Below, piece after piece: positions 13,506 through 17,342 of a stretch of DNA of 17,342 nucleotides. A program made the position numbers and the translations under genes. How positions within the stretch are numbered: the stretch's first letter is position 1; the number at the start of each line of letters is the position of its first letter. The stretch is from assembly GCA_029785235.1 (NCBI GenBank), contig JAFMAA010000017.1:1-17342 (forward strand), in the 5' to 3' direction. The stretch is from Nitrososphaerota archaeon. GTDB taxonomy: Archaea > Thermoproteota > Nitrososphaeria > Nitrososphaerales > UBA183. The notes beneath the pieces were generated by a model. It saw only the letters and a list, made by a program, of their open reading frames with translations, was not told the origin of the DNA and made no database searches.

Positions 13506-15647
13506 TCAGTAGCTTACCAGCTCTAGCGCTGCCTTCGCTATCCTTTCCTTGCTAGGGATGTAGTTGTCCTCGAGTTTTGCCAGCGGTATGGGTATGTCAT
13601 AGCCAGTAATCCTCTTGATCGGAGCCTTCAGATAGTCCAGAGCCCTCTCCGCCACAGTAGCTGCGACCTCCGCCCCTATGCCGACGTTACGAGGCGCTTC
13701 GTGGATGATTATCAGTCTCCCTGTCTTCTGGACTGACCCGATCACGGTCTCAAAGTCGATGGGCGAGACGGTTCGCAGGTCCACGACCTCGGCCGAGACC
13801 GACCGCTCAATCTGGAGCGTTTCCGCCGCCTGGTTGGTGGGGACCATCATCGCGCCGTACGAGACTAGTGTGACGTCATCCCCTTCTCTGACCACCTTTG
13901 CTTTGCCGATGGGGATACGGTACTCTTCCTCTGGGACCTCGGTTTTGGGGGAGTCGTAGATCTTCTTTGGCTCCATGAACACCACGGGGTCTTGGTCAGT
14001 CAGTGCTGAAGCGAGGAGCCCTTTGGCGTCGTAGGGGGTCGAAGGGACTACTACCTTCAGGCCAGGGGTGTGGGCGAAGTAGGCTTCTGGGGATTCCGAA
14101 TGCAGCTCTGGAGGTCGTATCCCGGCGCCGTAGGGGAAGCGTACCACACCCCTGAGGGCGAACCTCCCCCTGGTCCTGTTCCTCATTCTGGCTATGTGGC
14201 TGAAAATCTGGTCGAAGGCAGGGACGGCGAACCCATCGAATTGGAATTCGGCGACTGGAACCATGCCGCCGATGGACAGTCCGACGAATATGCCGGCGAT
14301 GGAGAGCTCGGCCAGCGGGGTGTCGAACACCCTGCCGGGGCCGAATTCGTCGAAGAGTCCGCGCGTCACTTGGAAGACGCCACCGTTCTTGGCCACGTCC
14401 TCCCCGAATATCACCATCTTCTCGTCCCGCTGCAACCCTTCCCTAAGGGCCATGTTGACTGCGTTTCTGATGTTGACGCCAGGCTTCCCGCCGGTGGCCG
14501 TCGGTTCAGGCTCTGAAAGGGCAGGAGGGGCCTGTTCCCCCAGGAACTCAGCCTTTTCTCGAGCTAGGACAGAGGTGAGTGAGGAGTAGGTGTAGTCGAA
14601 GATCGCCTTAGGGTCGACTGGAGGTGTAGCCCTGTAGGCAGCTACGGCCTCGTTCATCTTCGCTTGTGCGGCGGCAGCGACGGCTTCCTTCGCTCTGTCG
14701 TCCAGCAGGCCGCGAGACGTCAGGTACTTCTCGAACCTGGCGATGGGGCTCCTCCGTTCCCACTCCACGACCTCGTCTGGCGCCTTGAGCTTGTTGGAGA
14801 CCAGCTCAGCTGTGGTGTGCGGCCCGAGCCGGTAGGTGGAGTACTCAATCAGCGTGGGACCTCCCCCTCGCCTTGCTTTGTCGACCGCATACTTGGTGGC
14901 CTCATAGGAGGCAATCACGTCGTTGCCGTCGACGAGGATGCCCTCGAAACCGTACGCTACGGCCTTCTGGGCGATGGTCTTCGAAGCAGTCTGGGCGGAT
15001 CTCTTGACGGAGAGCGCCCATTGGTTGTTCTCGACCCCGAAGACAACGGGCAGGTCGTAGACACCGGCTATGTTCAGTGACTCGTGGAAGTCAGCCTTGG
15101 AGGTGCCTCCGTCCCCCGTGGCCACGAACACTACGGATCTTTCCCCCTGCAGGCGCTTTGCCATCGCGAGTCCCGCCGCGTGAGGGAGCTGAGTGGCCAC
15201 CGGCACCGCGATAGGGAGCATGTTCAGGCTCTCTGGCACATGCATCCCTCTCTCGTCCCCGCCCCAGTATTGCAACAGTTTGACCGGGGACAACCCGAAG
15301 GCGAGCATCCCCGCCGAGTCCCTGTACATTGGGACATACCAGTCGCCTTGCTCCAGGGCATTGACCGGCCCAATCTGCGCCGCCTCCTGTCCCTTTCCTG
15401 GCGCATAGGTCCCGATTTCCCTGAGCGTCGAGAGGTTTGTCGCCTTTTCGTCGAAGAGGCGGCCGAAGATTAACTGCTCGTAAATACGTCTCAAGGCCTC
15501 CGGCGAGAGATTGGGGTCCTTACCGCGGATGGTCCCGTCGAGGGACAGCCTCTGGAAGAGGAAGTCCTCAGGTGTAGCGTAGTTGAACTCTGACTCAGAA
15601 AAAATCCGGGGGCCCACGTCTGACCCGGGTCTCTTCACGGAGTCCAC
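13506..15647 (-). CDS. 2-oxoacid dehydrogenase E1, fused alpha and beta subunits
   Basis: One long protein combining both halves of a thiamine-diphosphate E1, which decarboxylates a 2-oxoacid and acylates the E2 lipoyl arm. Numbered from the GTG at 15647 (713 residues): the alpha half (about 45-370) has the ThDP/Mg motif GDGG (178-181) to ENNQWALS (206-213) and the loop YRLGPHTTAE. A Pro/Ala/Glu-rich linker follows (about 371-390). The beta half (391-713) has GEDVAKNGGVF, FDTPLAELSIAG, PVAEFQFDGF and HTPGLKVVVPSTPYDAKGLL. In most archaea and bacteria these are two genes. The open frame reaches 15743, but that would overlap lipA by 95 bases. The GTG two bases after the lipA stop is preferred, since residues before it look unrelated to the family. 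Another GTG lies nine bases further in. Confidence 0.93.
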   Translation of the reverse strand: MDSVKRPGSDVGPRIFSESEFNYATPEDFLFQRLSLDGTIRGKDPNLSPEALRRIYEQLIFGRLFDEKATNLSTLREIGTYAPGKGQEAAQIGPVNALEQGDWYVPMYRDSAGMLAFGLSPVKLLQYWGGDERGMHVPESLNMLPIAVPVATQLPHAAGLAMAKRLQGERSVVFVATGDGGTSKADFHESLNIAGVYDLPVVFGVENNQWALSVKRSAQTASKTIAQKAVAYGFEGILVDGNDVIASYEATKYAVDKARRGGGPTLIEYSTYRLGPHTTAELVSNKLKAPDEVVEWERRSPIARFEKYLTSRGLLDDRAKEAVAAAAQAKMNEAVAAYRATPPVDPKAIFDYTYSSLTSVLAREKAEFLGEQAPPALSEPEPTATGGKPGVNIRNAVNMALREGLQRDEKMVIFGEDVAKNGGVFQVTRGLFDEFGPGRVFDTPLAELSIAGIFVGLSIGGMVPVAEFQFDGFAVPAFDQIFSHIARMRNRTRGRFALRGVVRFPYGAGIRPPELHSESPEAYFAHTPGLKVVVPSTPYDAKGLLASALTDQDPVVFMEPKKIYDSPKTEVPEEEYRIPIGKAKVVREGDDVTLVSYGAMMVPTNQAAETLQIERSVSAEVVDLRTVSPIDFETVIGSVQKTGRLIIIHEAPRNVGIGAEVAATVAERALDYLKAPIKRITGYDIPIPLAKLEDNYIPSKERIAKAALELVSY

Positions 15648-15648
15648 T

Positions 15649-16578
15649 TCAGTCAAGGTTGCCTTCGGGACGCGGCGCCCATATAAGAGTGGTGTGCTCT
15701 TGGGCCTCTTTGACGGCTGTCCTGATGAAGAACTCTCCCGCACGGTAGCTGCTCCTGACGAGAGGGCCCGATGCGACGTAGAGGAATCCGAGCCCTTCGC
15801 CCAAGGTCCGGTATCGGCCGAACTGTGCCGGGTCGACGTACTCCGCGACTTTCAGGTGTCGGAGTGAAGGGCGGAGATATTGGCCCACGGTGAGGAAGTC
15901 CACGTCGGCGCGCCGCAGGTGCGTCATCGCCTGAAACACCTCCTCCTCCGATTCTCCAAGGCCGACCATTATCGACGACTTCGTGAAGACGCGCGCGTCC
16001 AGCTTCTTTACATTCCTCAGCACCGAAAGCGACTGCCAGTAGTCAGCGCGGGGATCCCTGACCCGGGTGGTGAGGGAGAGGGTGGTCTCGATATTGTGGG
16101 CCACCACGTCGGGTTGCGCTTTGACCACCTCCTTCAGTCCTTCGAGATCCCCTTGGAAGTCAGGGATTAGAACCTCGACGAGCGTCCCTGGGTTCCTCTC
16201 CTTGACGAGTCTGATTGTGCGTGCGATGTGGGATGCCCCGCCATCAGGGAGGTCGTCTCTGTCAACGGAAGTCAGCACTACGTAAGTCAGGCCCATCTGC
16301 GAAAGCGCGAACGCCACGTTCTCGGGCTCGAGCTCGTCCAAGGCGCCTCGAGGTTTCCCCGGCGTGACCATGCAGAACCGGCATGCACGTGAACAGACAT
16401 CCCCCATCAGCATGAGAGTGGCCGTCCCGCCCCCCCAACATTCCTGTACATTCGGACAGTGAGCCTCCTCGCAGACGGTGTGAAGGTTCAGGCTGGCGAA
16501 GAGGCTCTTCAGGTCAGTATAGCTCTCCCCTTCGGGAGGTTTGACAGTGAGCCAACTGGGCTTTGGTCCGGCTAGCAA
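15649..16578 (-). CDS. lipA: Lipoyl synthase LipA
   Basis: A 309-residue radical S-adenosylmethionine enzyme that inserts two sulfurs into the octanoyl chain on E2. Both iron-sulfur sites are intact. The auxiliary cluster has Cys36, Cys41 and Cys47 (CEEAHCPNVQECW) plus the C-terminal RSSY motif (275-278). The radical cluster is Cys62, Cys66 and Cys69 (CSRACRFC). VLTSVDRDDLPDGGA and HNIETTLSLTTRVRDPRADY are family motifs. The start is TTG, two bases after the stop of the HTH regulator; it fits the usual N-terminus KPSWLTVKPPEGESY. The close order regulator-lipA-E1 implies one transcript and dedicated supply of lipoate to the complex. Confidence 0.95.
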   Translation of the reverse strand: MLAGPKPSWLTVKPPEGESYTDLKSLFASLNLHTVCEEAHCPNVQECWGGGTATLMLMGDVCSRACRFCMVTPGKPRGALDELEPENVAFALSQMGLTYVVLTSVDRDDLPDGGASHIARTIRLVKERNPGTLVEVLIPDFQGDLEGLKEVVKAQPDVVAHNIETTLSLTTRVRDPRADYWQSLSVLRNVKKLDARVFTKSSIMVGLGESEEEVFQAMTHLRRADVDFLTVGQYLRPSLRHLKVAEYVDPAQFGRYRTLGEGLGFLYVASGPLVRSSYRAGEFFIRTAVKEAQEHTTLIWAPRPEGNLD

Positions 16579-16580
16579 GT

Positions 16581-17015
16581 TCAGTTGCCGACTAACAACT
16601 TTAACCTGTCAAAATCCTTTACGGAGAAGGTGCCCTCGCAGGCGTAACACCCTTCTACCTTGAAGTCAGGCTCCAAATCGCCGTGAAGTATGCACATCAT
16701 CTTGTTGAAGCGGATGTAGTCTAGGACTTCGGTCATTGACCGGAGCGCCTCCCGGGTGTCAGGATGGGCCGAGGAGAGTTCCTTGGCGATCCCGTCCGCT
16801 GCCTTTGCAACTGTAGAGTCCCCTTCCAAGTTGACCATTATTCCCCTCGTCTTCCGCGCATAGTTGCTTATCGAAGCCTGAGTGACCCCGAGTCGCTTGG
16901 CGACCTCTTGCTGCGTGAGATGATATTCATCCTGCAGCCTCCTAGCCACCATGGCCCGGAGTGCAGGCAGAGCAGATTTTGCGACTATCTCATATGGGCT
17001 GATGAGGCGTGACAT
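16581..17015 (-). CDS. HTH transcriptional regulator with C-terminal Cys/His cluster (COG2522-like)
   Basis: A 144-residue DNA-binding protein. Residues about 15-58 form a helix-turn-helix (HLTQQEVAKRLGVTQASISNYARKTRG). The C-terminal part has Cys108 and His111 (MCILHGDL) and Cys123 and Cys126 (GCYACEG), four likely ligands for zinc or an iron-sulfur cluster. This architecture matches the archaeal predicted regulators of COG2522. It heads the lipA-E1 unit with a two-base gap, so control of lipoylation or of the oxoacid dehydrogenase genes is inferred. If the site holds an iron-sulfur cluster, it could sense the iron-sulfur state needed by LipA. The ATG at 17015 has an inverted repeat and TATA-like element upstream, suggesting autoregulation. 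Confidence 0.85.
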   Translation of the reverse strand: MSRLISPYEIVAKSALPALRAMVARRLQDEYHLTQQEVAKRLGVTQASISNYARKTRGIMVNLEGDSTVAKAADGIAKELSSAHPDTREALRSMTEVLDYIRFNKMMCILHGDLEPDFKVEGCYACEGTFSVKDFDRLKLLVGN

Positions 17016-17024
17016 CCGATTTCG

Positions 17025-17053
17025 ATAACTTATGTTATAGTCTGATATTTAAG
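17025..17053 (-). promoter_or_regulatory. Promoter and inverted repeat of the HTH-lipA-E1 unit
   Basis: On the minus strand CTTAAATAT (17045-17053) is a TATA-like element centred about 34 bases before the ATG. Between it and the gene lies ATAAC-TTAT-GTTAT (17025-17038, 5-bp arms), placed where a bound repressor would block transcription. The AT-rich patch stands out from its GC-rich surroundings. Confidence 0.5.
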
Positions 17054-17225
17054 GCAATATTATGGGTTCTGGTAACTTGGTTGAGGAATAAGGCTTCGTC
17101 GGCTATCCCTTTGACCAACCCCCCGGTGGTCTGTGTCACCTTCAGTTTTCTGGACCCTTATCCGTGTCCTCATCACGACAGTTTCATTTTGGCTTCGGCT
17201 TTCTGGACGCCATGCTACCATAAAC

Positions 17226-17342
17226 TTATTGGATGAGCTTCAGCCGTTTCGTCACATTGTTGAGATTTGCCCGAGTCCCCACCCTGAGGTATGAGGGATG
17301 ATTCCGAACCAGGACGCCTTTCAGCTCCTTTCGCCACCACTG
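17226..17342 (-). CDS. Possible 3' end of a gene entering from the right edge
   Basis: An open minus-strand frame of 38 codons runs from the right edge to a TAA at 17226. The translation is protein-like, basic and with a regular hydrophobic pattern (RKELKGVLVRNHPSYLRV, ending TKRLKLIQ). I do not recognise the family. The other strand is broken by a stop in the corresponding region. The stretch is short enough that chance is possible. Between it and the HTH gene (17054-17225) I see no gene or RNA. Confidence 0.4.
   Translation of the reverse strand, partial: QWWRKELKGVLVRNHPSYLRVGTRANLNNVTKRLKLIQ

Noticed and set aside
15648..15743. N-terminal extension of E1 into lipA
   Set aside because: The extra 32 residues overlap the conserved lipA C-terminal coding region and look unlike E1; a GTG sits two bases after the lipA stop.
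17009..17236. Plus-strand 75-codon open frame at the right end
   Set aside because: It runs through the HTH gene start and its promoter elements and has a low-complexity, non-protein-like translation.
1..17342. CRISPR arrays, insertion sequences or prophage genes
   Set aside because: I saw no regularly spaced direct repeats, transposase or integrase motifs, or terminal inverted repeats with target duplications.

Overview
The window looks archaeal. It carries a ribosomal-protein cluster with archaeal-type proteins in archaeal order (SPOUT-family methyltransferase, uL3, uL4, uL23, uL2, uS19). Several genes have a TATA-like element about 26-34 bases before the start codon and no clear leader. 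Many genes start with GTG or TTG. The protein sequences resemble the TACK group (Thermoproteota or Nitrososphaeria-like), but the exact lineage cannot be fixed from this sequence alone.

Left part (1-4.0 kb). The window opens inside a clan GH-A-type glycoside hydrolase gene. A 102-base tRNA gene follows; its ends fold well but its middle does not give an ordinary anticodon arm. On the minus strand is a two-gene unit: a DtxR-family regulator and an overlapping membrane protein with a nickel/cobalt-transporter-like H-x4-D-x-H motif. Its start region holds two perfect 6-3-6 inverted repeats, a likely autoregulatory operator. An MFS transporter gene, also on the minus strand, lies next and diverges from the ribosomal cluster.

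Middle part (4.0-8.4 kb, plus strand). The tightly packed translation cluster runs from the methyltransferase gene to uS19 and then stops. Where L22 and S3 normally follow, there is a small membrane protein of unknown function, and then converging genes.

Right part (8.4-17.3 kb, minus strand). In transcription order this holds an HTH regulator with a Cys/His cluster, lipoyl synthase (LipA), a fused alpha-beta E1 of a 2-oxoacid dehydrogenase, E2, E3, octanoyltransferase (LipB) and a 1-pyrroline-5-carboxylate-dehydrogenase-like aldehyde dehydrogenase. Together this is a complete 2-oxoacid dehydrogenase complex with both enzymes needed to make and attach its lipoyl cofactor. The E2 lipoyl motif is closest to the branched-chain type, so amino-acid catabolism is a reasonable guess. 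TATA-like elements before the regulator, E2, E3 and the aldehyde dehydrogenase suggest several transcription units. A short open frame at the right edge may be the end of another gene.
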